Positions 51,990 to 60,641 of a stretch of 64,000 bases of DNA are shown here, one piece after another. Every line of letters starts with the position of its first letter. Position 1 is the stretch's first letter. The notes under the pieces were generated by a model that saw only the letters and a program-made list of their open reading frames with translations, had not been told where the DNA came from and did no database searches. A program made the translations under genes and the position numbers. This DNA comes from Pseudobutyrivibrio ruminis CF1b (GTDB taxonomy: Bacteria > Bacillota > Clostridia > Lachnospirales > Lachnospiraceae). The DNA lies in NCBI RefSeq assembly GCF_000424005.1, contig NZ_AUJB01000012.1, forward strand, positions 1 through 64,000, in the 5' to 3' direction.

Positions 51990-52594
51990 TATAATCTAGC
52001 AAAGTTTTTAAGTATCTGAAGTCCCACTGTTGATGATTTTTCCGGGTGGAACTGGCATGCAAAAATATTGTCCTTTTCAACTGAGGCATGAATGTGGCAG
52101 CCGTATTCTGTGGTGGCCTTTACAATAGAAAGATCTGCTGCCTCAAGATAATATGAATGCACAAAATATACAAAGCTTCCTTCGTCAATTCCTTCAAAAA
52201 GCTTGCCCTTATTTGGGAAATCCAATGAATTCCAGCCAATATGAGGAACCTTAATACCAGGTCCGTCAGGAATTCTCTTTACCACGCCGTCGAGAAGGTG
52301 TAATCCTTCTACTCCAGGTGACTCCTCACTGGATTCGAATAAAAGCTGAAGACCAAGGCAGATTCCAATAAATGGCTTGCCGCTTTGAACATAGTCTTTT
52401 ATAGCCTTATCCAATTCATATTTTTTCAGATGCTCCATAGCATCAGCAAAAGAGCCGACTCCTGGTAATACCAGGCGGTCGGCCTTTTCAATTACACTAA
52501 AATCCCTGGTGAGGATAGTCTCCTCACCAAGGATTCCAAATGCTTTTTCTACACTTTTAATATTTCCTGCATCGTAATCAAGTATTGCTATCAT
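51989..52594 (-). CDS. hisH: Imidazole glycerol phosphate synthase glutaminase subunit HisH
   Basis: HisH is a class I glutaminase. It has IAILDYDAGNIKSVEKAF, the oxyanion and nucleophile block PFIGICLGLQLLF with the catalytic cysteine, and CQFHPEKSS with the His-Glu pair. It is 201 residues, normal. Its ATG overlaps the stop of the upstream 634-residue membrane protein gene in an ATGA arrangement, so it is coupled to an unrelated protein. It pairs with HisF downstream. Confidence 0.97.
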   Translation of the reverse strand: MIAILDYDAGNIKSVEKAFGILGEETILTRDFSVIEKADRLVLPGVGSFADAMEHLKKYELDKAIKDYVQSGKPFIGICLGLQLLFESSEESPGVEGLHLLDGVVKRIPDGPGIKVPHIGWNSLDFPNKGKLFEGIDEGSFVYFVHSYYLEAADLSIVKATTEYGCHIHASVEKDNIFACQFHPEKSSTVGLQILKNFARL

Positions 52595-54495
52595 GTGTCC
52601 GGTAACCCTAGCTTTCTAAGCACTTTTCTAAGTTCGATTGTATAATAATGTCGGTTTGGTTGCTTATAAATAGCCATGGCCTCGTCCACAGTGAGACCGA
52701 AGTCCTGCTCCAGCTCGATAATAATACTATTACCGAATGCATCGTACTCATCTGCGATACCATATTCAACGGCATCATCTTTATACTTCTCGTATCTACC
52801 TAATCCCTTAATCAATGAGTCTAACGCGTAGTTATACATCTTGTAGTTCATAAAGGTAGTATACTCGTCCTGGCACTGTTGTAAGTCTGCCAGAGTTCTG
52901 GACTGATTTCGAAGAAGCTCAACCTTTTCATCGGATCTGAAATCATAACCATTAAGCTTCTCGTAAGCCGCAATATAATTACCCTGATCAAACAACTCTC
53001 TTGCCTGAGCCATATGACGCTTCAAACCTGTGAAGGTCATTCCAACCAATACAACACCAATTATTGATATTGATAATACCAAAAATGTTGCAATAATGGA
53101 AATAGGAATTTTAGGAGAATTGTCAGGTTCTTTAGGTTTCTTTTCCTTTTTTGGCTTAGGCGGCTTGGCAGGCTTCTCTTTTTTAGCTGCATCCTTTTCC
53201 TTCTTTGCAGCTTCTTTCTCCTTCTTGGCAGCCTCTTTTGCAGCCTTCTTCTCTTCTTTTTCTCGCTTTTTCTTTTCCTTTGGATCCTCAGGAACACCGC
53301 CCTCAGGAATTATTGGATTACCTTCCTCATCATAGGTAATTTCCACTGTAGCTGCAGCTGCTGCGGCAGCCTCTGCCTCCGCTTCAGCTATTTCATCCTC
53401 ATCAGGTGCACCAAAGATAAGTAGTAAAAGCTTCTCTAAAAATGGATTAGGCTTCTTTTCGCCCTTTTCCTTCTTTTTCTTTTCTTTCTTATCTTTTTTC
53501 TTTTTGTCCTTCTTGCCTCCATCACCTGCTGGCTCCTCAGCGGCAGCTTCCGCTGATTCATCTATTTCGCCAGCTTCAGGAGCGCCTTCCTCGTCACCAC
53601 TTAACAGTGACTGAATATCCATAAGGTCGTCATCGCCCTCTAAGATATTATCAAGGTCCAAATCACCTTCACCAGAAAGATCCGGCTCTTCGCCCTCTCC
53701 ATACTCTGCCTCATCCAATGCATCCATTTCATCAGGCATAAATTCCTTCATGGATTCATCGAGAGGTTCCTCCTCAGCAGAGTCATCTAACGCATCATCA
53801 AGTGAAAATCCAAAGTCATCATCCTCAGACTCGCCAGCATCTTCGCCAGCGTCCCCTGATTCCTCATCCTCATCAGATTCTTCTATAAACTGAGATAAAT
53901 CAATGTCATCGTCATCAGGAAGCTTTAAATCATCACCATCATCTTCCTGTTCTTCTCCAGCCTCACCTGAATCAGAATCCTCTGTCAGCTCAGGGAATGC
54001 ATCCAGCTGCTCTTCAGCCTCGCCACCAGCATCTTCTGCAGCTTCCGATTCTTCTGCTGGCTCTTCAGCCTCTTCCATTTTCTTGGCTTCTGTATTTACA
54101 ACATCATCAATATCATTGATGAGCTTATCTACAACATCTTCGTTATCAAGTCCGCTTCCTGTATTTTCAAAAAGCTGCTCTTCATTGTCGATTTCCTGCT
54201 CAAACTCTGACAGGAACAAATCAACATCCTCATGTTCCAGTTCTTCTTCAAATTTGCGCAAGAAATCCTCCTCAGAAAGTATTTTCCTGAGGTAAGGATG
54301 TGAGCTTTTACCTTTTGTTTGTTGAACGTCAATACCTGTTGCTGTAAAGAAATCTTCATCGGGTGCTACCTGCTGCCTGTTTTCAACAAATTCCTGTTGC
54401 TTTCTTTCAGCATTTTCCTTGACCTGTTCAGCATCAGTCTTAGCCTTGTTTATTGAATTTAATAGTCCATCTAAGTAGTCCTCAGCCTGAGACAT
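52591..54495 (-). CDS. Large acidic/basic membrane protein with extracytoplasmic helical tail
   Basis: I do not recognise the family. Residues 1-330 are strongly acidic and low-complexity (long Glu/Asp runs such as ESDEDEESGDAGEDAGES). A lysine-rich stretch (about 330-460, many KKEK and KEAAKK repeats) follows, then one membrane helix (about 463-488, PISIIATFLVLSISIIGVVL) and a C-terminal region of about 145 residues with TPR-like helices (AQARELFDQGNYIAAYEKLNG). ATG 54495 has GGGAGG upstream. The long charged domain is probably cytoplasmic. The start of hisH overlaps its stop. Confidence 0.75.
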   Translation of the reverse strand: MSQAEDYLDGLLNSINKAKTDAEQVKENAERKQQEFVENRQQVAPDEDFFTATGIDVQQTKGKSSHPYLRKILSEEDFLRKFEEELEHEDVDLFLSEFEQEIDNEEQLFENTGSGLDNEDVVDKLINDIDDVVNTEAKKMEEAEEPAEESEAAEDAGGEAEEQLDAFPELTEDSDSGEAGEEQEDDGDDLKLPDDDDIDLSQFIEESDEDEESGDAGEDAGESEDDDFGFSLDDALDDSAEEEPLDESMKEFMPDEMDALDEAEYGEGEEPDLSGEGDLDLDNILEGDDDLMDIQSLLSGDEEGAPEAGEIDESAEAAAEEPAGDGGKKDKKKKDKKEKKKKEKGEKKPNPFLEKLLLLIFGAPDEDEIAEAEAEAAAAAAATVEITYDEEGNPIIPEGGVPEDPKEKKKREKEEKKAAKEAAKKEKEAAKKEKDAAKKEKPAKPPKPKKEKKPKEPDNSPKIPISIIATFLVLSISIIGVVLVGMTFTGLKRHMAQARELFDQGNYIAAYEKLNGYDFRSDEKVELLRNQSRTLADLQQCQDEYTTFMNYKMYNYALDSLIKGLGRYEKYKDDAVEYGIADEYDAFGNSIIIELEQDFGLTVDEAMAIYKQPNRHYYTIELRKVLRKLGLPDT

Positions 54496-54522
54496 CTTAA
54501 ATCCTCCCAATATATTTAAAAT

Positions 54523-54547
54523 AAGGGGTATGCTTGGCATACCCCTA
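54523..54547 (-). terminator. Rho-independent terminator after cheV
   Basis: AGGGGTATGC / GCATACCCCT form a perfect 10-bp stem with a 3-base loop, followed by TTATTTTAAAT on the minus strand. Confidence 0.8.
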
Positions 54548-54560
54548 AGATTTTAAATTT

Positions 54561-55490
54561 CTAATTTCCACCACCGTTACGAGCACTCTCGTACTTAGCA
54601 ACCAAATCGTCTACCACGGCGATAAGTTTACCAATTTCCGGCTTGGTAAGCTGGGCATCTGCACCAAGGCTTTCACCCTTACGTCTAATCTCGTCATTAA
54701 TAAGAGATGAGAAAATGATAAGAGGAATGTTCTTCATCGTGTCATTCTCTTTAACCAGCTTACAGAGTCTGTGACCATCCATAAGAGGCATCTCAATATC
54801 AGTAATGATAAGATGAACATCCTGAAGAACTGTTCCTTTCTTGTGCATCTCAACAAGCTTGTCCCAACCTTCCTGACCGTTCATATTTACGATAAGGTTT
54901 GTATAACCCGCCTTCTTCAAACACTCAACAATAAGCTTTGAAAGAAGTGGTGAATCCTCGCAGAGAAGGATAGGTGACTTACTTCTGTCACGAGTCTCGT
55001 AATCATCCATTTCTGAAACCTTAAGACCAGTCTCCGGATTAATATCTGTAACGATTTTCTCGAAATCGAGAATAACTACTAATCTGTCTTCAAGTTTGAT
55101 AACACCTGTAGATACACCAGATTCATCAGAAGAGATTGTTGCATCAGGTTTAATAATGTCTTCCCATGATACACGATGGATACCAAGTACCTCGTCTACG
55201 TGGAACGCTGTATTCAAACTGTTAAAGTTTGTGATGATGAAAAGACCATCTGTTTCTGCCTCGTCCTGTATGTTGAGACACTTACGAAGAGAGATAACAG
55301 AAATCATAATATCTCTTGGCATGAAAATTCCTTCAATACAAGGATGTGCATTAGGCAATGGAGTAACCTGCTGGTATAACAAAATTTCCCTAATCTTGGC
55401 AACGTTAATTCCATAGAAATTCTTGCCAACCTTGAACTCAAGGACTTCTAGTTCGTTAGTACCTGATTCCAATAAAATATTAGTATCCAT
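54561..55490 (-). CDS. cheV: CheV-type chemotaxis coupling protein (CheW plus receiver domain)
   Basis: The 309-residue protein has an N-terminal CheW domain (about 1-155: LEVLEFKVGKNFYGINVAKIREIL, VISLRKCLNIQ, VLGIHRVSWEDIIKP) and a C-terminal response-regulator receiver domain (about 170-300) with the phospho-aspartate in LIITDIEMPLMDGH. CheV couples receptors to CheA and is itself phosphorylated. ATG 55490 has GAGGAG upstream. It lies after the lipoprotein gene and ends its unit at a terminator. Confidence 0.94.
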   Translation of the reverse strand: MDTNILLESGTNELEVLEFKVGKNFYGINVAKIREILLYQQVTPLPNAHPCIEGIFMPRDIMISVISLRKCLNIQDEAETDGLFIITNFNSLNTAFHVDEVLGIHRVSWEDIIKPDATISSDESGVSTGVIKLEDRLVVILDFEKIVTDINPETGLKVSEMDDYETRDRSKSPILLCEDSPLLSKLIVECLKKAGYTNLIVNMNGQEGWDKLVEMHKKGTVLQDVHLIITDIEMPLMDGHRLCKLVKENDTMKNIPLIIFSSLINDEIRRKGESLGADAQLTKPEIGKLIAVVDDLVAKYESARNGGGN

Positions 55491-55524
55491 AAAATCTCCT
55501 CTCATTTAAATCAAAAAATATGAT

Positions 55525-56325
55525 TTATAATGGTTTTACTTCTGCCCCTCTGGTTGCACCTTCGTTGGTTACATATAACTCAACTGATGATATATTTTCA
55601 ACCGCCGAATTGCTGAAAGAAAATACAATCACGAATGATTTTTTTTCTTTACCAGACATCGTTCCTTTGTAGGAAGATAAATCGTTCGGTAGCATAGTAA
55701 TTTGAGCCTTCGATTTTTCCCCTCCGTTGAGGGATAAACTATAAGTTCTGCCTGAATACTGTGAAAAATCAATCGTTCCATCAGTAGTATTCTCAGCATC
55801 GATATATAAAATCAGATATTTCTTTCCATTTGCTGGTTTCATGAAGAAGGATGATGTCTTATAATCGCTTGAAACATCAAATTTTGAACAGGTAAATTCA
55901 ACGCCTGCAATATCCACAGCATTTGTAAAGGAATAGCCTGACTCAACAGAAACATCCTCCTGAGTCTGTTCTGCGGCACCATCGCCCTGTGCTTCAGAAT
56001 TCTCACCAGATTCATTCTCTGGAGGAATCACTTCCCCAGTTTCTGGATCAATTGTCTCACCTGTGTTTTCTTCCCCTACTGCTTCGTCCTCAGTTTGGCC
56101 TTCTTCATCAGGTTCATAATCCTCTTCTAACTCTCCCTTTTTTACGCGGGCATTAGCGATTCCCACAACCTGATTTTTGTTAAATTTCGCAACCGCTTTC
56201 GAAGCATATAAGCTTATTATAGCCTCTTCCTCACTAGTCATTTCATATAGCGGTTCTCCACAACCAGTGGCTAATAGAGAAAAACACAACACAGAAATTG
56301 CTAAAAAAATTCTGTTAGTTTTCAT
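55525..56325 (-). CDS. Lipoprotein with DUF4352-like domain
   Basis: The N-terminus is a lipoprotein signal (MKTNRIFLAISVLCFSLLATGCG, lipobox LATGC with Cys22). Residues 55-120 are an acidic, low-complexity linker rich in Glu and Gly (EDYEPDEEGQTEDEAVGEEN). The C-terminal 140 residues look like a DUF4352-like beta-sandwich (YLILYIDAENTTDGTIDFSQY). Substrate and role are unknown. ATG 56325 with AGGAGAAGGC decides the start. It lies between the sensor kinase and cheV, preceded by a nested hairpin with a T-run. Confidence 0.75.
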   Translation of the reverse strand: MKTNRIFLAISVLCFSLLATGCGEPLYEMTSEEEAIISLYASKAVAKFNKNQVVGIANARVKKGELEEDYEPDEEGQTEDEAVGEENTGETIDPETGEVIPPENESGENSEAQGDGAAEQTQEDVSVESGYSFTNAVDIAGVEFTCSKFDVSSDYKTSSFFMKPANGKKYLILYIDAENTTDGTIDFSQYSGRTYSLSLNGGEKSKAQITMLPNDLSSYKGTMSGKEKKSFVIVFSFSNSAVENISSVELYVTNEGATRGAEVKPL

Positions 56326-56339
56326 GCCTTCTCCTAAAA

Positions 56340-56389
56340 AATACACTAATCATTAATGGTATATTAGCATTAAAATGTGTATTCTTCAA
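56340..56389 (-). promoter_or_regulatory. Nested hairpin plus T-run upstream of the lipoprotein ribosome binding site
   Basis: AATACAC / GTGTATT (56340-56346 and 56377-56383) enclose TTAATG / CATTAA. Six T follow on the minus strand just before AGGAG. This could be a terminator or attenuator. The same stretch also holds a promoter candidate, TTGAAG (56384-56389) 17 bases from TAATAT (56361-56366). Confidence 0.45.
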
Positions 56390-56408
56390 TGTGAAAAATC
56401 AGAAAATT

Positions 56409-57920
56409 CTATGAATTTTCTTTGATTTTTGTGTCTTTTGCCAAAGATAACTCAAACCAAAATTCAACTCCATCTGGGATGTTTTCCACTCCGAATTTTT
56501 CGTGTAATAAATCCATTGTTGCCTTTACAACAGAAAGACCTATTCCGCTGCCGCCATACTCACGACTTCTGGCCTTATCAGCTTTGTAAAACTTATCCCA
56601 AATATGCTTAATATCTTTCTTTCCGATATTATTTCCTGAATTGAATACAATAATGCGAACCTTTCCTTTTTTTACGAAATCATAGCGAACTGTAACTATG
56701 TTTTCATTCTGAACATAATGGATTGCATTACTAATGAAATTAGTCACAACCTGCTCTACTAAGAACTCATCCGCATGTACGTAGCAGTCCTGCTTATTAA
56801 TGAACTCGTAGCTGATATTCTGGGCCTCGAAATTTATACGATTGCTGTCAATAACACTGTCAATCATCTCGGTAACATTGAAATCAACCATATCCATGTT
56901 CATCTGACCAGCTTCAAGCTGATTAAGAATAAGCATTTCCCTAACAAGTCGATTCATCTTATTGGCTTCATCAATGATGATATCAAGGTAAATCTGTCTG
57001 CTGACCTCATCATCCATGATACCTTCCTGAAGACCTTCGGCGTAACCCTGAATAAGAGCGATTGGGGTTTTCAATTCGTGAGAAACATTTGAAACGAATT
57101 CCTTTCTCATGTTCTCAGTCTCTTCCTTCAACTCCAGATCATGCTTCAAGTTGTCGTTGGCAAGTCGAAGCTGTTCGATAGCTCTCTTAAGGGTGGTGGA
57201 CATCTCATTTACATGCTCGCCCAAATCATCCATTTCGTTGTACATTTTCTGGGGATGATAGGTAGCCTCAAAATCAAAGTTTGAGATTCTCTTTGTAATA
57301 TTTATAAGCTCAAATAATGGCTTGGTAAGCTTTGCAATAAAGTATCTACCTACAATTACACTGATAATAGAACCAATAAAAACCATCATTAAGAAAAACT
57401 TATTGGTAATAGATGCAGTCTGCTCCAGGGCAGATGCTGTAGCCTTGATAAAAACAATATTTCCATCAGGCAATACTCCAATAAGCACAAGAAAAGTATC
57501 TTCAAACTCTGGAAATTTCTGTTTGAAAATCTTGTAGTTTTCTGTAGTTTTAATTAATTCATTATTGGCATCATTTGAAAGCAATGAATAATTAAGTTGA
57601 TTTATTAAAAGATCTGAATCAACTGAAGATGTTATATAAGATTGTCCGTCAGCTCCTGTTACAACAACAGCTACGTTAAATTGTTCAAATAATGCGATGT
57701 TTCCAGGGAGATACTCGTTGCCGTACAGCTCCCCGGCTTCACATTTCTCAGAGAGAATTGAAAAGAGTGTCTTCATATCTTTTCGCTTCTCATAAATATA
57801 ATAATCGCCTAAAAAGCAGGATGTTATGATGCTAACAACTATTAGCGAAACTAATACTATAGCACCTAACAATCCTACAATTTGGCGATTAATTTTACTA
57901 GGCCTTTGCGTCAACTTCAA
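56409..57920 (-). CDS. Two-component sensor histidine kinase (HAMP type)
   Basis: The 503-residue membrane kinase has two membrane helices (about 15-38 and 170-190), an extracytoplasmic sensor region between them, a HAMP domain (about 192-245), the phosphorylated histidine in EFVSNVSHELKTPIALIQGYAEG, an N box QVVTNFISNAIHYVQ and a G2 box GGSGIGLSVVKATMDLL. The G1 box is NSGNNIG, as in many VanS-like kinases. Its start overlaps the response regulator end by 23 bases. The signal is unknown. The partner regulator gene carries a stop codon. Confidence 0.94.
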   Translation of the reverse strand: MKLTQRPSKINRQIVGLLGAIVLVSLIVVSIITSCFLGDYYIYEKRKDMKTLFSILSEKCEAGELYGNEYLPGNIALFEQFNVAVVVTGADGQSYITSSVDSDLLINQLNYSLLSNDANNELIKTTENYKIFKQKFPEFEDTFLVLIGVLPDGNIVFIKATASALEQTASITNKFFLMMVFIGSIISVIVGRYFIAKLTKPLFELINITKRISNFDFEATYHPQKMYNEMDDLGEHVNEMSTTLKRAIEQLRLANDNLKHDLELKEETENMRKEFVSNVSHELKTPIALIQGYAEGLQEGIMDDEVSRQIYLDIIIDEANKMNRLVREMLILNQLEAGQMNMDMVDFNVTEMIDSVIDSNRINFEAQNISYEFINKQDCYVHADEFLVEQVVTNFISNAIHYVQNENIVTVRYDFVKKGKVRIIVFNSGNNIGKKDIKHIWDKFYKADKARSREYGGSGIGLSVVKATMDLLHEKFGVENIPDGVEFWFELSLAKDTKIKENS

Positions 57921-58587
57921 ATTTATACCCCATGCCCCAAATAGTCTTGATGTAATTTCCCTTATCGTCTAACTTGCTACGAAGCTTTTTAACGTGAGTA
58001 TCGATTGTTCTTGCATCTCCAAAATAATCATAATCCCACACATGATTGAGAATCTTTTCTCTTGAAAGCGCAATACCTTCATTATTAATGAAATAATAAA
58101 GGAGCTCAAATTCTTTAACCGACAACTCAACAGGGTTACCATCATTAGTGGCAACATGAGCATCTACATCTAACTGGATACCGCCTGCCTCAACAACTTT
58201 CTTGCCAAGAGAATCGTCTGTGCTTCTGCGAAGAACAGCGTTAACTCTTGCCATAAGAATCTTTGGTGAAAATGGCTTATTGATGTATTCATCAGCTCCG
58301 AGCTCGAAGCCGTTGAGAACATCATTCTCTTCTCCCTTAGCTGTAAGCATTAAAACAGGAATAGATGAGGTTTCTCTGATTTCTTTCAAAACAGCAAAAC
58401 CGTCAACCTTTGGCATCATGACATCCAAAATGATAAGCGAAATTTCACTATCCATATAGAACATATCAAGAGCCTGTTCACCGTTTTCAGCTTCTACAAC
58501 TTCGTAATCCTATCTTACCAAATAGTCTCTGATAAGTTTCCTCATTCGGCTTTCATCATCAGCCACAAGAATTTTGTTTTTTGACAT
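57898..58587 (-). pseudogene. OmpR/PhoB-family response regulator interrupted by an in-frame TAG
   Basis: Reading from ATG 58587 gives MSKNKILVADDESRMRKLIRDYLVR, then TAG (58510-58512), then in the same frame DYEVVEAENGEQALDMF and a full receiver and winged-helix DNA-binding domain (LIILDVMMPKVDGFAVL, KILNHVWDYDYFGDARTIDTHVKKLRSKL) ending at 57898. Only one base change (for example AAG or CAG to TAG) separates it from an intact 229-residue regulator. A restart at ATG 58464 would give 188 residues without the N-terminal acidic pair needed for phosphorylation. It could also be a sequencing error. Confidence 0.88.
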
Positions 58588-58617
58588 AACACCCAACCCC
58601 ATCCTTGAATTTTGTTA

Positions 58618-59328
58618 TTAGTTACCTTCTATACCACTGACTCCTGACTCCCTGGCATCAAGTTCGGCTTCACGTTCGTTAAGCTCTCGCTCGCGCTCGT
58701 CAAGCTGCTGTTTCCAGGAAGAGTATTCGTCAGTAATAGCCTCTTTGTAATTTAGTATCGTAGGACTGTTAATAGTCGTACTAACGTAAAACATGCCCAA
58801 CACGCAAAGTAACAAGGTAAAAACACATACAATCAAAAAGCTGTTCACCAACCTCAACTTTTTGATTACCCCAGCATCATCTTCTGATATCGCCGTATTC
58901 TTTTTATCGGCTTTTTCTTTTCTGAGTTTAGTGAGCTTTCTGGCTTTCTTTTCCTTAACCGGCTTTTCCTTAGCAGGCGCTGTTTCTGCAGCTGCTTCCT
59001 TTTGAACCTGTGGCTCAGAAGCTTCTTTCTTTTCCGGCTTACTTTCTGCCTTTGGTGGTTCGTCAACCGAATAAATAGGTGGAATCTGGTCTTCATCAAA
59101 TACCCCTGTCGCAACCAGATTCTGCCTAAGCTGATTAAGGAAACCCATACCTATCTGAGTAGAAAAAAGCCTTTGAGAAATAATCTTCTTGTATATCTTG
59201 AGAACCTCCTGCTCATCAGCAGTCTTCATCTGCCCAAGAATATACTCAACAGCCTTTAGCTCCTTAGCAGCTTTCTTAGCACTATTCTCATCGTTAAAGA
59301 TATATCCACCAATGTTATATTTAGCCAT
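58618..59328 (-). CDS. Membrane protein with basic linker and extracytoplasmic coiled coil
   Basis: I do not recognise the family. The 236-residue protein has an N-terminal cytoplasmic helical part (1-90, YIFNDENSAKKAAKELKAVEYIL), a lysine/alanine-rich linker (about 95-150), a membrane helix (about 162-184, LVNSFLIVCVFTLLLCVLGMF) and a short C-terminal tail with coiled-coil character (QQLDERERELNEREAELDARES). The N-terminal helical region may bind a partner. The promoter candidate is TTGATT (59372-59377) 18 bases from TATATA (59348-59353). It lies before the response regulator. Confidence 0.7.
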   Translation of the reverse strand: MAKYNIGGYIFNDENSAKKAAKELKAVEYILGQMKTADEQEVLKIYKKIISQRLFSTQIGMGFLNQLRQNLVATGVFDEDQIPPIYSVDEPPKAESKPEKKEASEPQVQKEAAAETAPAKEKPVKEKKARKLTKLRKEKADKKNTAISEDDAGVIKKLRLVNSFLIVCVFTLLLCVLGMFYVSTTINSPTILNYKEAITDEYSSWKQQLDERERELNEREAELDARESGVSGIEGN

Positions 59329-59395
59329 ATCTTTCTCTCACTATATGTATATAGTTATTTTAGCAATTTGTAATCAAAAAATCTATCTTAAATAA

Positions 59396-60628
59396 TTATT
59401 TTTGTTCATTAATTCTGACTAGTCCCAAAATTGCGACAATAACACCTACAAAAGTCACCAATGTAGCAAAATATAATGTTGCTGAAACTCCAAGCAAATT
59501 TATAATAATTCCACCTAAGACACTGCCTATCAAACTGCTTAGTGACATGGCAATTGTAACGAAGGCCTGGCCCTTTACCGCATCCTTCTCAGACATAATT
59601 TCATCTACAAAATGAACTGATGCCGGAATAAAAAGTGCAAATGCCAATGACTGGAAAAGCATACTAAAGTAAAGCATTCCAATGGTAGATGCAATTGCAG
59701 TAAAAAATATTTTAACCAGATAAAATACTCCTGAAGTGGCAAGCAACAGCTTTGATCCAAATTTCTCTCTGAGAGCAGAGAAGAAAATCATGGCCGGGAG
59801 CTCCACAATGGCCTGCACAGCCAGTAAGCCTCCGTTTGTAGCCTCATTTCCCCCTACATTTACTGCTATCTGGTACAGGAAGTTGTTTACGATGATATGG
59901 CCGAAGAATACGCAAACAACGCCAATCAGGTAAACAAAGAACATTTTATATTTTATTACAAATTCTCTTGCGCTCTTGTAATCAACGCCTTCAGCCTTGT
60001 CTTCGTCTAAAGGATCATATTCTCTGTCTGTGCTAATACCGCCTTCTTTTAGCTCGTTGTAAATCCATGAAATCAAACCAACAAACAATACCGATACAAT
60101 AAAGCCTAACATCGGGGCTGCTTTTGGCGATACCGTCTTCATAAAGAATCCTGCAATAAGACTCATAAGGAAGAAGAAAAATGAACCTGACGCTCTTGCT
60201 ACGCCATAATTCATATTTATTCCCTGTCTTTGGATATGGAAATTCAATGCATTAAGGAATGGCTGAATAATAGTGGCAATCATGGCACCAATTAAAAATG
60301 TGACACTGATTACAAAACCCTTTTCACAGCTGGTGATGGCAATCATCAAATCAAGGATGATTAAACCACCCAATATTATCAGTACATCCAAAACATTAAA
60401 CTTGGTAGAACTGTCTGTGGCTGTTGAAAGCACCTGCTGAACAATTGCAGCGAATAAATAAGCAAAAGCAAATAAAACACCAATTGAAAATGTAGAATAT
60501 CCTCGATTAGAGAGATATGCACTACCCATGCTAATGGTGCAGCATACAATCATCCAGTATGCTCCCTGGGCAAAGGTGTACAAAGTATTCAATCTAAACT
60601 CTCTGGATTTTTCAAACATTTCAATCAT
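59396..60628 (-). CDS. Major facilitator superfamily transporter
   Basis: The 410-residue protein has 12 predicted membrane helices and matches the MFS_1-like group (related to sugar and nucleoside carriers): LNTLYTFAQGAYWMIVCCTISMGSAYLSNRGYS at the start, with a hydrophilic loop (ISTDREYDPLDEDKAEGVDYKSARE) between the two halves. The substrate cannot be told. GGAGCGACATC before ATG 60628 fixes the start. It is the last gene of the run from the Hsp70-like gene and lies 13 bases after the 401-residue protein. Confidence 0.9.
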   Translation of the reverse strand: MIEMFEKSREFRLNTLYTFAQGAYWMIVCCTISMGSAYLSNRGYSTFSIGVLFAFAYLFAAIVQQVLSTATDSSTKFNVLDVLIILGGLIILDLMIAITSCEKGFVISVTFLIGAMIATIIQPFLNALNFHIQRQGINMNYGVARASGSFFFFLMSLIAGFFMKTVSPKAAPMLGFIVSVLFVGLISWIYNELKEGGISTDREYDPLDEDKAEGVDYKSAREFVIKYKMFFVYLIGVVCVFFGHIIVNNFLYQIAVNVGGNEATNGGLLAVQAIVELPAMIFFSALREKFGSKLLLATSGVFYLVKIFFTAIASTIGMLYFSMLFQSLAFALFIPASVHFVDEIMSEKDAVKGQAFVTIAMSLSSLIGSVLGGIIINLLGVSATLYFATLVTFVGVIVAILGLVRINEQK

Positions 60629-60641
60629 GATGTCGCTCCTT

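Noticed and set aside
53903-54295. Serine-rich open frame on the plus strand
   Set aside because: It is the reverse reading of the Glu/Asp-rich region of the membrane protein on the minus strand and has no ribosome binding site.
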